From positions 2,175,001-2,239,000 of the forward strand of contig CP050293.1 of assembly GCA_014189435.1 (NCBI GenBank): a DNA stretch of 64,000 nucleotides, in the 5' to 3' direction. The notes below the pieces were generated by a model. That model did no database searches. It was not told the origin of the DNA and saw only the letters and a program-made list of their open reading frames with translations. Source of the DNA: Mesorhizobium loti (lineage in GTDB: Bacteria > Pseudomonadota > Alphaproteobacteria > Rhizobiales > Rhizobiaceae). Both the position numbers and the translations under genes were made by a program. Below are positions 1 through 9,558 of the stretch, in pieces; position 1 is the first letter of the stretch, and each line of letters begins with the position of its first letter.

Positions 1-695
1 GGCACCTGATCGGGGTGGATCGCCATCTTGCCGGTGAAGCCATCGCGCTCGGCTTCCATGCATTCCGCCTGGAAGGCGGCCATGTCGCGAAAATTCGGAA
101 AGACGGTATCGATCGCCATGACCTCCGCAGCACCAGCGGCAAGTATGGTCATGGTGCGAGCGTGGCGGAACACGTCCGTGTAGTGGCCATGCTCGTCGCG
201 GGCCGTGCGCGCGCCGATCGCCGCCGACAGGTCTTCCGCGCCCCAGGTGAGGCCGGCAAGCCGCGCGCTCGTCCCGGCATAGGTCGCGGCCGCCAGCACG
301 CCTGCCGGGGTTTCGGTGATGATCGGCAGGATCTTTATCGCACCGTCGGGCAGGCCGTTTTCGGCCTCATGCACCCTCAGCTTGGCCGAAAGCTGCTGGA
401 CATCCTGGCCGCTGTTCGATTTCGGCAGCATGATTCCGTCCGGCCTGGCTGAAACGAGCGCCGCCAGATCGTCATCCGTCTGCCCGGTCGACAGGTCGTT
501 GACCCTGACATAGATCGCCGAATTGGTTTGCGCCCTGTGTTCGTCAATGAAGCGCGCCGCCACCTCGCGCGCCAGCGCCTTGTTGTGCGGCGCCACGGAA
601 TCTTCAAGGTCGACGATGACCACGTCGGCGCCGGCGCCAAAGCCCTTCTCCAGCTTCCTCTGTGAATCGCCCGGGACGAACAGCAGCGAACGCAT
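1..695 (-). CDS. CoA ester lyase, HpcH/HpaI aldolase (CitE-like), 3' end outside window
   Basis: The translation begins MRSLLFVPGDSQRKLEKG and continues with VVIVDLEDSVAP and, near residue 145, KILPIITETPAG and LTWGAEDLSAAIGA, all typical of the CitE/malyl-CoA lyase-like TIM barrel that cleaves or condenses short-chain acyl-CoA esters with Mg2+. About 231 codons are present; the C-terminus runs off the left edge. Its start lies 3 bp after the stop of the MaoC dehydratase gene, so the two are probably cotranscribed and act on successive CoA esters. The actual substrate (malyl-, citramalyl- or other CoA) cannot be read from the sequence. Confidence 0.85.
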   Translation of the reverse strand, partial: MRSLLFVPGDSQRKLEKGFGAGADVVIVDLEDSVAPHNKALAREVAARFIDEHRAQTNSAIYVRVNDLSTGQTDDDLAALVSARPDGIMLPKSNSGQDVQQLSAKLRVHEAENGLPDGAIKILPIITETPAGVLAAATYAGTSARLAGLTWGAEDLSAAIGARTARDEHGHYTDVFRHARTMTILAAGAAEVMAIDTVFPNFRDMAAFQAECMEAERDGFTGKMAIHPDQV

Positions 696-698
696 GCG

Positions 699-1151
699 TC
701 AGATCGCCTTCTTCAGCATCATCGCTTGCCTGGTGCATTTGGCGACGAGATCGCCATGCTGGTTGTAGGCGCGATGCTCGAATTCGACGATGCCGCGATC
801 GGGTTTCGATTTCGACTCGCGCACCGAGATGACTGTCGTCTCGACCCGGATGGTGTCGCCATGGAAGACCGGATGCGGAAACACGGTTTCCTTCATGCCG
901 AGATTGGCCACCGTGGTGCCGACGGTGATGTCATTGACCGAAATACCGATCATCAGGCCGAGCGTGAACAGCGAATTGACCAGCGGCTTGCCCCATTCGC
1001 TCTTGGCGGCAAAATCGAAATCGATGTGCAGCGGCTGCGGGTTCAGCGTCATCACTGAAAACAGCATGTTGTCGCTTTCGGTTACGGTCTTGCGCAGCGT
1101 GTGCTGGAAGACATGACCGACGACGAACTCTTCGAGATAAAGCCCGGCCAT
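699..1151 (-). CDS. MaoC family dehydratase
   Basis: A 150-residue hot-dog-fold protein with the MaoC hydratase pattern: TLNPQPLHIDFDFAAKS contains the D/N...H catalytic segment that binds and hydrates enoyl-CoA esters. The length fits single-domain MaoC proteins. It is the first gene of a two-gene unit with the CitE-like lyase that starts 3 bp downstream. Known hydratase/lyase pairs of this type act in mesaconyl- or methylmalyl-CoA chemistry, but that link is inference here. The promoter must lie in the 152 bp shared with the divergent DUF2336 gene. Confidence 0.8.
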   Translation of the reverse strand: MAGLYLEEFVVGHVFQHTLRKTVTESDNMLFSVMTLNPQPLHIDFDFAAKSEWGKPLVNSLFTLGLMIGISVNDITVGTTVANLGMKETVFPHPVFHGDTIRVETTVISVRESKSKPDRGIVEFEHRAYNQHGDLVAKCTRQAMMLKKAI

Positions 1152-1303
1152 TTTCTGTCTCCTTCACCGTTTGACGGTTGATAGGCGCTGCATTCAGGGC
1201 TCGCAAGCCAGTTAATGAACATGGTGAACCCTTCGTAAACCAATTTTGCCTACGGTCCTGACCGGGGCCAGAACCTTCTGGCAAGGGGCGTAAGCAGACG
1301 GGC

Positions 1304-2428
1304 ATGGTTGTTGTTTCGCATTTCCTGAAATGGATCTACACGGCCAGGGTGTCGGAGCGCGCCGCCGCGGCCAGCGCGCTGGCCCGAGCCTACGTCAATT
1401 CCGACCTGCCATTCGAGGACCGCTGTGCCGCCGAGGCGGCGCTGACGCTGCTGCTCGACGATGCCTCGTCGAAGGTGCGACTGGCGATGGCCGAGGCGTT
1501 GTCGATGAGCCCCCACGCGCCATTGCAGATCATCAGCGTGCTGGCCTCCGACCAGCCGGAAGTCGCCGGCGTGGTGCTGGCGCGCTCGCCGCTGCTCACC
1601 GACGCCGATCTGATCAACCGCGTGGCCTCAAGTCCGAAGGCGACGCAAAAATTGATCGCCGACCGGCCTGTTGTCTCGATGGCGCTGTCGGCGGCCATCG
1701 CCGAGATCGGCGAGGCGGAGGCCTGTGCCGTGCTGCTCGCCAACAGCGGCGCCGACATCGCTTCGCTCAGTTTCCGCCGCATGGCCGAACGGCACGGGCA
1801 TCTGCCCCTGGTGCGCGAGGCGCTGATTTCGGATATCAGGCTGCCTGCCGACTGCCGGCATATGCTGCTCGTCAAGCTCGGCGAGATGTTGAAAACGTCG
1901 CCACTGGTGATGGCATTGATGGGCGCTGCGCGAGCCGACCGCGTCATGCGCGACGCCTGCGTCAAGGCCTCGGTGACGCTGATCGAGGGCACGCGCCAGG
2001 AAGAACATGCAGCACTGATCGAGCATCTCAGGCTGCGCGGCGATCTCACCGCGAGCTTCCTCATCCGCACCATCGCGCATGGCAAGGTCGATTTCTTCGG
2101 CTCGGCGCTGGTCGCGCTCAGCCAGCAGTCCGAACAGAGGGTGAGGGCGCTGCTGGCCGGCGGGCACGACGTTGCCTTGCAGGCGCTGTTCCGCAGCGCC
2201 GGCCTCGCAGCTGCCACGCACGCCATCATCCTGCGCGCGCTGAAGATCTGGCGCGAGGTCGCTAATGGCAAGCGCGTCGCCGGTGTGCAGGAGGTCAGCT
2301 GGCTGATGCTGAAAGAGGTGGGTGGCCAGTCCGCCGAGGGTGATCTCGCCGCGCTGGTCAAGTCGATCCATCTCGATGCACTGCGCGAGAATGCGCGGGG
2401 CCACGCTCTGGCGATAGCGGCTGCTTAG
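1304..2428 (+). CDS. DUF2336 domain-containing protein
   Basis: A 374-residue, alanine- and leucine-rich all-helical protein beginning MVVVSHFLKWIYTARVSERA, which matches the alphaproteobacterial DUF2336 family as I know it. HEAT-like helical pairs (for example residues 40-110, with repeated short ALxxLLxD-type segments) suggest a protein-interaction scaffold. No signal peptide, membrane segment or catalytic motif is visible. It is divergent from the MaoC gene and its stop overlaps the stop of the convergent FUSC gene by 4 bp. Molecular function is unknown. Confidence 0.75.
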   Translation: MVVVSHFLKWIYTARVSERAAAASALARAYVNSDLPFEDRCAAEAALTLLLDDASSKVRLAMAEALSMSPHAPLQIISVLASDQPEVAGVVLARSPLLTDADLINRVASSPKATQKLIADRPVVSMALSAAIAEIGEAEACAVLLANSGADIASLSFRRMAERHGHLPLVREALISDIRLPADCRHMLLVKLGEMLKTSPLVMALMGAARADRVMRDACVKASVTLIEGTRQEEHAALIEHLRLRGDLTASFLIRTIAHGKVDFFGSALVALSQQSEQRVRALLAGGHDVALQALFRSAGLAAATHAIILRALKIWREVANGKRVAGVQEVSWLMLKEVGGQSAEGDLAALVKSIHLDALRENARGHALAIAAA

Positions 2429-4491
2429 CCTTTATCCCTCGCGAAGAAGTCCGGAAAATCCTCCATCGCGGCGGCGATGATGCGCAGCGATGCCGCGATC
2501 TGCAGCATCTCGCCGGGACCGTTTCGTTGGGCGATACCAGCTGCATATTGGCGGGCGACGGCGACAGTCGAGGTCTGCGGATCGCCGGGAGCGCGGAAGA
2601 GAAGTTCGCGCGCCAGCCCTCTTAGAAAATTGGCAATCGAAAGCGCGGTCTCGGACGGGATGGCATGGCCCTGGCTTGCGTCGCGCAGCCGCAGGATCTC
2701 CAGGCCGACGGTGACGGCGGCGACGCCGCCGCCCAGAACCGCATCGCCCTTCCTGCCGGCGTTCTGCACCAGCGGCATCAGTTGGTTGATGCGGTCATAG
2801 GCGAGGCTCTCGAAGGCCGAGCGCCTCGGCACCCGCTCATGCAGGCAAAGCCGCGCCAGATCCTCGCGCATGGCGCGTACGATACGGTTGGCCGCGAGCC
2901 ATGGATCGGCGGGCAGCACGACGATGAAGACACCAATCGCCAGTAGGATCCCGACCAGGATCGACGCCGAACCGGCGAAGAACGGGCCGGGATCGTAGAT
3001 CATCGCCTGATGCGGGCTGAGGAAGGCGAGGAAATTGATGGCGAAGGCCGTCGCCACCCCGACATAGCGCGGGTTGGCCATGGCCAGCGCTGTCGGTACA
3101 AGGATAGGCACGACAAACAGCATGAACCAGCCGAAGCCGGGCAAAGCGGGCAGCGCGATCTGGCCGACGAGAAAGGCAAAGGGCAGCGCCAGCAGCGTTC
3201 CCTTGAAGAAGCCCCAGGCCACCTGCACGGGATCGGGGCGAGCGGCAAACAGGCTTGATACGACGGCAACGAGAATGACGGTGCCGGCCGCTTCCGACCA
3301 TTTGGTGGTTAGCCAGAAGGCCGCGACCAGCAGCGTGGCAAGGGCAGCGCGCACGGCGTTGCGCGACGCGCCGGGGTAATCGCGATGCACCACCAGCGCA
3401 GGCTGCCTGCTGCCCCGGACCGGGCGCGTGGCAGGCGCGCGCAAGGCGTCGAGGCCGCGTAGCACCTGCTTGAGCGCCTCGGCGAAATCGGCGGCGATGG
3501 TGAGCCGGGTGATGGTACCGACCCTGTCGTCGCCCTGGTCGGTCGAGGCATCGGGCATCTGCCTGGCCTTGGCCGAGATGGTGTCGAGCCGCGCCACCCA
3601 GGGTGCGGTGTCATCCAGCGCGCCTGGCTTGGCCGCCAGTTCGCTGACAAGGGCCTGCAACTCCGAACGCACCGGAATGAGTGCGGCGTTCTTAGGGGCA
3701 GCGTGCGAATGCAGCGCGCGTGCCGCCGACAGCGCCGAGAGCAGCTGTCCTATGGTGCGCCGGACCGGATGGGCACGCGGTGCGAAGCTCGGCGCCTCGA
3801 GCCTGGCATAGGCGCGCATTTCGCCAAGCGTCTGGGTGTCAGTGACCAGCTTTCGGTGCAGGCCGGACAGCGTTGCCGGATCGCCGCCGGAGAACGCGCC
3901 GCCCGCGTATGTCGCGAGATCGAGGATGCAGCGTTTCAACCGCGAGATGATGGCGTCGCTTGCCAGTTTTGGCAGGATCAGCCGGCTGGTCAGGCCAGCG
4001 CAGACAATGCCGAGCACGATCTCGGCACAGCGTGCGACAGCGAGGTCGACGACAAGGTGCGGCTGTCCGAAGGCGGGCAGGCCGATGATCATCGCGGTGT
4101 AGCCTGCAAGGGCGGCGCCATAGGCTTCGGGATTGCGCAGCAGCGACGAGACGAAGGTGCAAATGCCGATCCAGACGGCAAGCACCGTCACCAGCACCCA
4201 GGGGCCGGTGCCGAAAACGGTGGTGATGCCGATCGCCGCGACGCCGCCGACAAGCGTTCCGAGCAACCGGTAGAAGCCCTTCGCCAGCACCATGCCGGCA
4301 ACCGGCTGGGCGACGATGAACACCGTCATCATGGCCCATTGCGGGTGGTCGAGCTTCAGCGCATAGGCGGCCAGCAGCGCAATCAGGCCGGCCGAAACGG
4401 TGCGCAGAGCAAAAATCCAGTCCGAGCGCGTCGGTTGCGCCAACCCGGCCAGACTGGTTTCGAAATAGGTTTTCAGTCGCGCCCAGGTCAC
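2425..4491 (-). CDS. FUSC family inner-membrane protein (aromatic acid/fusaric acid efflux type)
   Basis: A 688-residue protein with two hydrophobic blocks (roughly residues 25-170 and 375-520), each with several transmembrane helices separated by a soluble helical region. This is the arrangement of FUSC/YccC/AaeB-type efflux proteins. Segments such as HPQWAMMTVFIVAQPVAGMV and WSEAAGTVILVAVVSSLFA are the characteristic re-entrant repeats. Such proteins export aromatic acids or fusaric acid, usually with an HlyD partner; no partner gene is adjacent. It lies 45 bp downstream of parE on the same strand, so it may be partly read through from it. Substrate unknown. Confidence 0.85.
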   Translation of the reverse strand: MTWARLKTYFETSLAGLAQPTRSDWIFALRTVSAGLIALLAAYALKLDHPQWAMMTVFIVAQPVAGMVLAKGFYRLLGTLVGGVAAIGITTVFGTGPWVLVTVLAVWIGICTFVSSLLRNPEAYGAALAGYTAMIIGLPAFGQPHLVVDLAVARCAEIVLGIVCAGLTSRLILPKLASDAIISRLKRCILDLATYAGGAFSGGDPATLSGLHRKLVTDTQTLGEMRAYARLEAPSFAPRAHPVRRTIGQLLSALSAARALHSHAAPKNAALIPVRSELQALVSELAAKPGALDDTAPWVARLDTISAKARQMPDASTDQGDDRVGTITRLTIAADFAEALKQVLRGLDALRAPATRPVRGSRQPALVVHRDYPGASRNAVRAALATLLVAAFWLTTKWSEAAGTVILVAVVSSLFAARPDPVQVAWGFFKGTLLALPFAFLVGQIALPALPGFGWFMLFVVPILVPTALAMANPRYVGVATAFAINFLAFLSPHQAMIYDPGPFFAGSASILVGILLAIGVFIVVLPADPWLAANRIVRAMREDLARLCLHERVPRRSAFESLAYDRINQLMPLVQNAGRKGDAVLGGGVAAVTVGLEILRLRDASQGHAIPSETALSIANFLRGLARELLFRAPGDPQTSTVAVARQYAAGIAQRNGPGEMLQIAASLRIIAAAMEDFPDFFARDKG

Positions 4492-4536
4492 ATGCTCGTC
4501 TCCGCAACTGGAGCCTTGTTATGGACCGGCTGGCGG

Positions 4537-6606
4537 CTAGATATCCAGCACTTCCGCCGTGGCGAATTCGGCACGTTCCTGGATGAAGCGGAAGCGGGCT
4601 TCCGGCTTGGTGCCCATCAGCTCATCGACCCTGTCCTTGGTGGCCGAATCGATTTCGTTCACATCGACCCTGAGCAGCGTGCGCTTCCTCGGGTCCATGG
4701 TGGTTTCCTTGAGCTGCGCGGCCATCATCTCGCCCAGGCCCTTGAAGCGGCCAAGCTCGACCTTGCCGCGCCCGGTGAACTCGGTGCGCAGGAGCTCGTC
4801 CTTGTGCGCGTCGTCGCGGGCATAGGCGACCTTGCCGCCTTGCCTGATCGAGTAAAGCGGCGGCACTGCGAGATAAAGGTGGCCGCCACGCACCAGTGCC
4901 GGCATCTCCTGGTAGAAGAAGGTGATCAGCAGCGAGGCGATGTGGGCGCCGTCGACGTCGGCGTCGGTCATGATGATCACGCGGTCGTAGCGCAAATCCT
5001 CGTCGCGGTATTTCGACCGCGTGCCGCAGCCGAGCGCCTGGATCAGGTCCGAGATTTGCTGGTTGCCGGCAAGCTTGTCGTTGCCGGCGCTGGCGACGTT
5101 GAGGATTTTTCCGCGCAGCGGCAGGACGGCCTGGCTGGCGCGGTCGCGCGCCTGCTTGGCAGAGCCGCCGGCCGAGTCACCTTCGACGATGAACAGTTCA
5201 GCGCCTGCCGCGGCATTCTGCGTGCAGTCGGCGAGCTTGCCCGGCAGCCGCAGCTTGCGCACCGCGCTCTTGCGCGACACTTCCTTTTCCTGGCGCCGGC
5301 GCACCCGCTCGTCGGCGCGTGCGATCACCCATTCGAGCAGCTTCGACGCTTCCTGCGGGTTGTCGGCCAGCCAATGGTCGAACGGATCGCGGATCGCGGT
5401 CTCGACGATGCGGATTGCCTCGATCGTCGCCAGCCTGTCCTTGGTCTGGCCGACGAATTCCGGCTCGCGGATGAACACCGACAGCATGCCCGCCGCCGAG
5501 ATCATGACGTCTTCGGAGGTGACGATCGAGGCGCGCTTGTTGCCGACGAGATCGGCATAGGCGCGCAGGCCCCGCGTCAGCACGTTGCGGAAGCCGGCCT
5601 CGTGGGTGCCGCCTTCGCCGGTCGGGATGGTGTTGCAGTAGGAATTGATGAAACCGTCGCCGCCGAACCAGGTCACCGCCCATTCGAGCGAGCCATGGCC
5701 GCCCTGTTTCTCGCTCTTGCCGGCGAAAATCTCGCGCGTCACCTGGAAATCGTCGCCGAGCGATGCCTTGAGATAGTCCTTCAGGCCGCCGGGAAAATGG
5801 AATTCAGCCTTGGCCGGAGTCTGATCCTTTTCCTTGATCAGTGACGGATCGCAGGTCCAGCGGATTTCGACGCCGCCGAACAGATAGGCTTTCGAGCGCG
5901 TCATCCGGTAGAGCCGCGCCGGTTCGAACGCCGCGCCCTTGCCGAAAATCTGCTCGTCGGGGTGGAAGCGGATTTTTGTTCCACGCCGGTTGTGGACCTC
6001 GCCCAACTGCTCCAGGCCGGTCACGGGAACGCCGCGCGAAAAGCGCTGACGATAGAGTTGACGGCCGCGCGCGACCTCAACCTCGAGATGGTCCGACAGC
6101 GCGTTGACCACGGACACGCCGACGCCATGCAGGCCGCCCGATGTCTCGTAGACCTTGGAGTCGAACTTGCCGCCCGAATGCAGCGTCGTCATGATAACTT
6201 CGAGCGCCGGCTTCTTGAACTTCGGATGCGGATCGACCGGGATGCCGCGGCCATTGTCGGTGACGGCGAGATAGCCGTCGGCCGAGAGCTCGACATCGAT
6301 GAAGGTGGCATGGCCGGCCACCGCTTCGTCCATCGAATTGTCGATGACCTCGGCGAACAGATGGTGCATCGCCTTGTCGTCGGTGCCGCCGATATACATG
6401 CCTGGCCGGCGGCGCACCGGCTCCAGCCCTTCCAGTACCTCGATGTCGGCGGCGCTATAGCCTTCGCTGCCATCCTTGGTCGCGGCAGGACGCTTGGTGG
6501 CCTGCACCAGCTTGGTGGCCTGCACCAGCGGATCCGCCGGGCGAGCCGGCTGCGGCTGCTTGTCCATATTGCCGAAGAGATCGTTGTTGTCGTCCATGCC
6601 TGCCAT
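4537..6606 (-). CDS. parE: DNA topoisomerase IV subunit B
   Basis: A 689-residue type IIA topoisomerase ATPase subunit. The GHKL ATPase motif EVIDNSMDEA lies at residues 86-95, followed by VTDNGRGIPVD. The TOPRIM domain carries EGDSAGGSAKQARDR and the DADVDGAHI metal-binding motif. The length and absence of a GyrB-type insert fit ParE, which decatenates chromosomes together with ParC (not in this window). The N-terminus has a 40-residue low-complexity extension containing a perfect duplication of LVQATK. The start at 6606 (MAGMDDNND) could be three codons later. Confidence 0.95.
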   Translation of the reverse strand: MAGMDDNNDLFGNMDKQPQPARPADPLVQATKLVQATKRPAATKDGSEGYSAADIEVLEGLEPVRRRPGMYIGGTDDKAMHHLFAEVIDNSMDEAVAGHATFIDVELSADGYLAVTDNGRGIPVDPHPKFKKPALEVIMTTLHSGGKFDSKVYETSGGLHGVGVSVVNALSDHLEVEVARGRQLYRQRFSRGVPVTGLEQLGEVHNRRGTKIRFHPDEQIFGKGAAFEPARLYRMTRSKAYLFGGVEIRWTCDPSLIKEKDQTPAKAEFHFPGGLKDYLKASLGDDFQVTREIFAGKSEKQGGHGSLEWAVTWFGGDGFINSYCNTIPTGEGGTHEAGFRNVLTRGLRAYADLVGNKRASIVTSEDVMISAAGMLSVFIREPEFVGQTKDRLATIEAIRIVETAIRDPFDHWLADNPQEASKLLEWVIARADERVRRRQEKEVSRKSAVRKLRLPGKLADCTQNAAAGAELFIVEGDSAGGSAKQARDRASQAVLPLRGKILNVASAGNDKLAGNQQISDLIQALGCGTRSKYRDEDLRYDRVIIMTDADVDGAHIASLLITFFYQEMPALVRGGHLYLAVPPLYSIRQGGKVAYARDDAHKDELLRTEFTGRGKVELGRFKGLGEMMAAQLKETTMDPRKRTLLRVDVNEIDSATKDRVDELMGTKPEARFRFIQERAEFATAEVLDI
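6493..6528. repeat. Perfect 18-bp tandem duplication inside parE
   Basis: The 18-bp unit CTTGGTGGCCTGCACCAG occurs twice in direct succession (6493-6510 and 6511-6528). It encodes LVQATK twice in the N-terminal linker of ParE and keeps the frame, so it changes linker length without disrupting the protein. Confidence 0.95.
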
Positions 6607-6835
6607 AGGGTCCGGTGCTGCGAATCACCTCGCGATACTGCCACGCTTTTCAGCGCCAAGCGACCGAGGTTCCTGTTCCGTTCGGGGATCTGGCCCCTCT
6701 TACCCCAAAACCATTCGATAACCAAGCCGGCGGAAATAGATCTAATACCACCGCGCAAAATTCCTGATTCTTTAACAATGCCGCCTAGGGTTAAGCCCAA
6801 CAAAACAAGAAACTGCGGGCATCAGGGGTTTCGGC

Positions 6836-7762
6836 GTGAGGGGCAAGGCCATATCGATGATCGGCATCGCCGCCGTTTTTGGCGCGATCTCGATCTTTGC
6901 CGCGGATTTCTGGGTCAAAAGCCAGGCCAAGGCCGATTCCGAAGAGAAGACGGCGTCGATCCCGGCACCTGTTGTGCCCAAGGTAGAGTTCAAGACCATC
7001 GTGGTGGCGAATGCGCCGCTGCGTTACGGCATGGAACTCGACCGGGCGCAGCTTAGCGAAATTCCGTGGTCGGAAGGGTCCGTGCCGCAGGGCGCCTTCA
7101 CCACCATCAATGCGTTGCTCGCCGACGGCAGCCGCGTGGTGCTGTCGCCGATCGAGGTCAACGAACCCGTGCTGCTGACCAAGCTGTCCGGGCCTAATGG
7201 CCGCGCGACGCTCTCCAACATGATGACGCCCGGAATGCGGGCGGTGACCATCCGCACCGACGAGATCGCCGGAGTTGGCGGCTTCGTCACGCCGGGTGAC
7301 CGGGTCGATGTCGTGCTGACACGCGATGCCGGCGAAATCCAGGAAGTGGCCAAGAACGCTCAGGGCGCTGCCGGTTCCACCGTCACCTCCGAGATCGTTG
7401 TCGCCGATGCCAAGGTGCTGAGCGTCGGGCAGGGCGCCGACGAGCGTCAGACCACGCCGCAGATTTCCAATTCCGTGACCATCGAGGTGACGACCGACGG
7501 CGCGCAGAAAGTGGCGCTTGCCCGCACCGTCGGCACCTTGTCCTTGTCGCTTCGGTCCTCCAGCGAAGGCGGAGACAGCAAGAACGGCGTCACCACCATC
7601 TCTTCCTTCGGTGGATCGGTCGCCTCGAACGTCCAGGCCGCGGCCAGTTCGTTGTTCGATGCCGTGGTGAAAGAGCCGGAGAAACCGAAGTTCAAGACGG
7701 TCATCGTAACGCGCGGCACAAAGGCCGAGGAATACCAGGTTCCTTCGCCGGACCAGAAATAG
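6836..7762 (+). CDS. cpaB: Flp pilus assembly protein CpaB
   Basis: A 308-residue protein with an N-terminal membrane anchor (SMIGIAAVFGAISIFAADF) followed by a SAF domain with the CpaB-typical segment around residues 60-125 (PLRYGMELDRAQL, NEPVLLTKLSGP). CpaB/RcpC is a periplasmic assembly factor that works with the secretin. It begins with GTG and opens the tad run; the next gene starts about 30 bp downstream. The 229 bp between it and the divergent parE should contain the locus promoter; no convincing hexamers or pilin ORF were found there. Confidence 0.9.
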   Translation: MRGKAISMIGIAAVFGAISIFAADFWVKSQAKADSEEKTASIPAPVVPKVEFKTIVVANAPLRYGMELDRAQLSEIPWSEGSVPQGAFTTINALLADGSRVVLSPIEVNEPVLLTKLSGPNGRATLSNMMTPGMRAVTIRTDEIAGVGGFVTPGDRVDVVLTRDAGEIQEVAKNAQGAAGSTVTSEIVVADAKVLSVGQGADERQTTPQISNSVTIEVTTDGAQKVALARTVGTLSLSLRSSSEGGDSKNGVTTISSFGGSVASNVQAAASSLFDAVVKEPEKPKFKTVIVTRGTKAEEYQVPSPDQK

Positions 7763-7794
7763 AAGCCAGTGGGGACTGGGTGAGGGACGGGACA

Positions 7795-9240
7795 ATGTTT
7801 GGGCTGATCACATATCGGGTCATGGGACGGTTGCGCGTTTTGCGCACCGTGGCCGCCGCTGCTTCGCTGGCTGCCGCCGCGATGCTGGCCTTCGGCACTT
7901 GCGCCAGGGCCGACAACGATATCGTCTATGTGTCGTCGACCAAGAATGCGTCGATCAAGGTTGCCAAGGGCAAGCCGAAGACGATCATGACCAGTGCCGC
8001 CTTCTACCAGATCGTCATCGGCGACCCGGAGATCGCCAACGTCAACCCGCTGACCGACAAATCCTTCTATGTGCTGGGCAACAATCTCGGCACCACCGGT
8101 ATCGCGCTGTTCGACGAGAAGAAGCAGCTTGTCGGCACCATCGACATCGAGGTGACGCTCGACACCGACCAACTGGCCAGCACCATTCGCGCCAGCGTGC
8201 CGGATGCCAGGATCAAGGTCGGCTCGGCCAATGGCCGGGTCGTGCTGTCGGGCGAGGCGGATGACGCGGTCGCAGCCGAAAAGGCAAACAAGATCGCGAC
8301 GCGCTTTTCCGGCACCGAGGAGGTCATCAACTCGGTCAACATCTCGTCGTCGCAGCAGGTCCAGCTCAACGTCCGCTTCGTCGAGATCAACCGCCAGGCG
8401 GGCCAGGATCTGGGCGCCAAATACGCCGCCAATTTCGCCTATGGCCTTGGTGGCCGCGACGTCTCGCTCGATCCGGGTACAGTGCCGACGGCCGGTACCG
8501 GCGAGATCATCGGCCGGTTGCTGTCGAATGGCGTGTCGATCGATATCGCCATCAAGGCGCTGGAAGAACGCGGTCTTGCCCGTCGGTTGGCCGAGCCGAA
8601 CCTGATCGCCCGGTCCGGCCAGACGGCGAGTTTCCTCGCCGGCGGCGAGTTCCCGATCCCGGTCTCCGAGGACAACGGCAAGATCTCGGTCAGCTACAAG
8701 AAATACGGCGTCAGCCTGGATTTCACGCCGACCGTCCTGAAGGACGGGCTGGTCAGCCTGGACATCGCGCCGGAAGTCTCCTCGATCGACGCCTCGGCCT
8801 CCTACAATATCGGCACCATCTCGGTTCCCGGCTTCATCGTGCGCCGCGCCAGGACGTCGGTCGACCTGAAGAACGGCCAGAGCTTCATGATCGCTGGATT
8901 GCTGCAGTCGCAAAACGACATCACCACCTCGCGCATTCCCGGTCTCGGCAAGATGCCGGTGCTTGGGGCGCTGTTCTCTTCGAAATCCTATCAGCGGCGC
9001 GAGACCGACCTGGTCATCATCGTCACGCCCTATCTGGTCAAGCCGGTCGATCCGTCGAAGAAGCTCGTCGAGCCGACCGACGGCACGCAGCCGGCCAGCA
9101 ACGCCGACTATTTTCTCAACAACACCGAGGAAGTGAAGACGTCCGACGCCAATCGCGCGCTGGCAATGGCCGACGGCAGTGTCGCGCAGCCGGCTGCCGT
9201 CACCACTGTCGGGCATTTCCTCGACCTGCCGAAGGACTGA
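7795..9240 (+). CDS. cpaC: Tad/Flp pilus secretin CpaC
   Basis: About 481 residues with an N-terminal signal peptide (hydrophobic AAAASLAAAAMLAFGTCARA), an N-terminal pilus/BON-like region (KIMTSAAFYQ..., then IKVGSANGRVVLSGEADD) and a C-terminal secretin domain containing LVIIVTPYLVKPV. It forms the outer-membrane channel for the Flp pilus. I chose ATG 7795 because GAGG lies about 9 nt upstream; GTG 7780 in the same frame would add five residues. It sits between cpaB and a small lipoprotein gene in an evident operon. Confidence 0.92.
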   Translation: MFGLITYRVMGRLRVLRTVAAAASLAAAAMLAFGTCARADNDIVYVSSTKNASIKVAKGKPKTIMTSAAFYQIVIGDPEIANVNPLTDKSFYVLGNNLGTTGIALFDEKKQLVGTIDIEVTLDTDQLASTIRASVPDARIKVGSANGRVVLSGEADDAVAAEKANKIATRFSGTEEVINSVNISSSQQVQLNVRFVEINRQAGQDLGAKYAANFAYGLGGRDVSLDPGTVPTAGTGEIIGRLLSNGVSIDIAIKALEERGLARRLAEPNLIARSGQTASFLAGGEFPIPVSEDNGKISVSYKKYGVSLDFTPTVLKDGLVSLDIAPEVSSIDASASYNIGTISVPGFIVRRARTSVDLKNGQSFMIAGLLQSQNDITTSRIPGLGKMPVLGALFSSKSYQRRETDLVIIVTPYLVKPVDPSKKLVEPTDGTQPASNADYFLNNTEEVKTSDANRALAMADGSVAQPAAVTTVGHFLDLPKD

Positions 9241-9244
9241 AGCC

Positions 9245-9514
9245 ATGCGTCTGGTCTTGAGATCGAGCATAGCCCTGCTGCTGTCCGGTTTTGCCGCCGG
9301 CTGCACCAGCGACGATTATGTGCGCAGCGAAGGGCCGACGATCGGCGCCGGCGAAGCGCAGGCCGCCAACACCGTCATGCAGATGGTCGATCCCTGGAAA
9401 TACGGGGTCCAGAACACCAGGCTTCTGGTGCCCGCCCAGCGAGGCAGCGCGGCGGCTGTCACACCCGACCAGGCAGCCGGTGCGAAGGCGTCGCAATCCA
9501 CCACGAGCAACTGA
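9245..9514 (+). CDS. Small lipoprotein of the tad locus (CpaD position)
   Basis: An 89-residue protein: a basic N-terminus, a hydrophobic stretch (SSIALLLSGF) and a lipobox ending AAGC, so it is likely lipidated at Cys near residue 19. The remainder (MQMVDPWKYGVQNTRLLVPAQ) is short and unstructured-looking. It occupies the place where cpaD lies in other tad loci, but it is much shorter than Caulobacter CpaD (about 200 residues as I recall), so homology is uncertain. It starts 4 bp after the cpaC stop. A role as secretin pilotin or partner is inference from position. Confidence 0.7.
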   Translation: MRLVLRSSIALLLSGFAAGCTSDDYVRSEGPTIGAGEAQAANTVMQMVDPWKYGVQNTRLLVPAQRGSAAAVTPDQAAGAKASQSTTSN

Positions 9515-9558
9515 TTCAACGGCAACTGGTCCATCGGGCGACCTGACAGGCTGATAGA

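Noticed and set aside
3703..5844. Open frame of 713 codons on the plus strand
   Set aside because: It lies antisense to FUSC and parE, has biased Arg/Gln/His composition and no motifs; a shadow of GC-rich coding.
6730..6835. CtrA-type TTAA-N7-TTAA site upstream of cpaB
   Set aside because: Two TTAA elements exist but are 15 bases apart, not 7.
6607..6835. Hidden small Flp pilin gene between parE and cpaB
   Set aside because: No short frame there has a pilin-like hydrophobic segment with a GxxxxEY-type cleavage site.
7447..9306. Long minus-strand frame opposite cpaB/cpaC
   Set aside because: Antisense shadow; both tad genes are clear on the plus strand.
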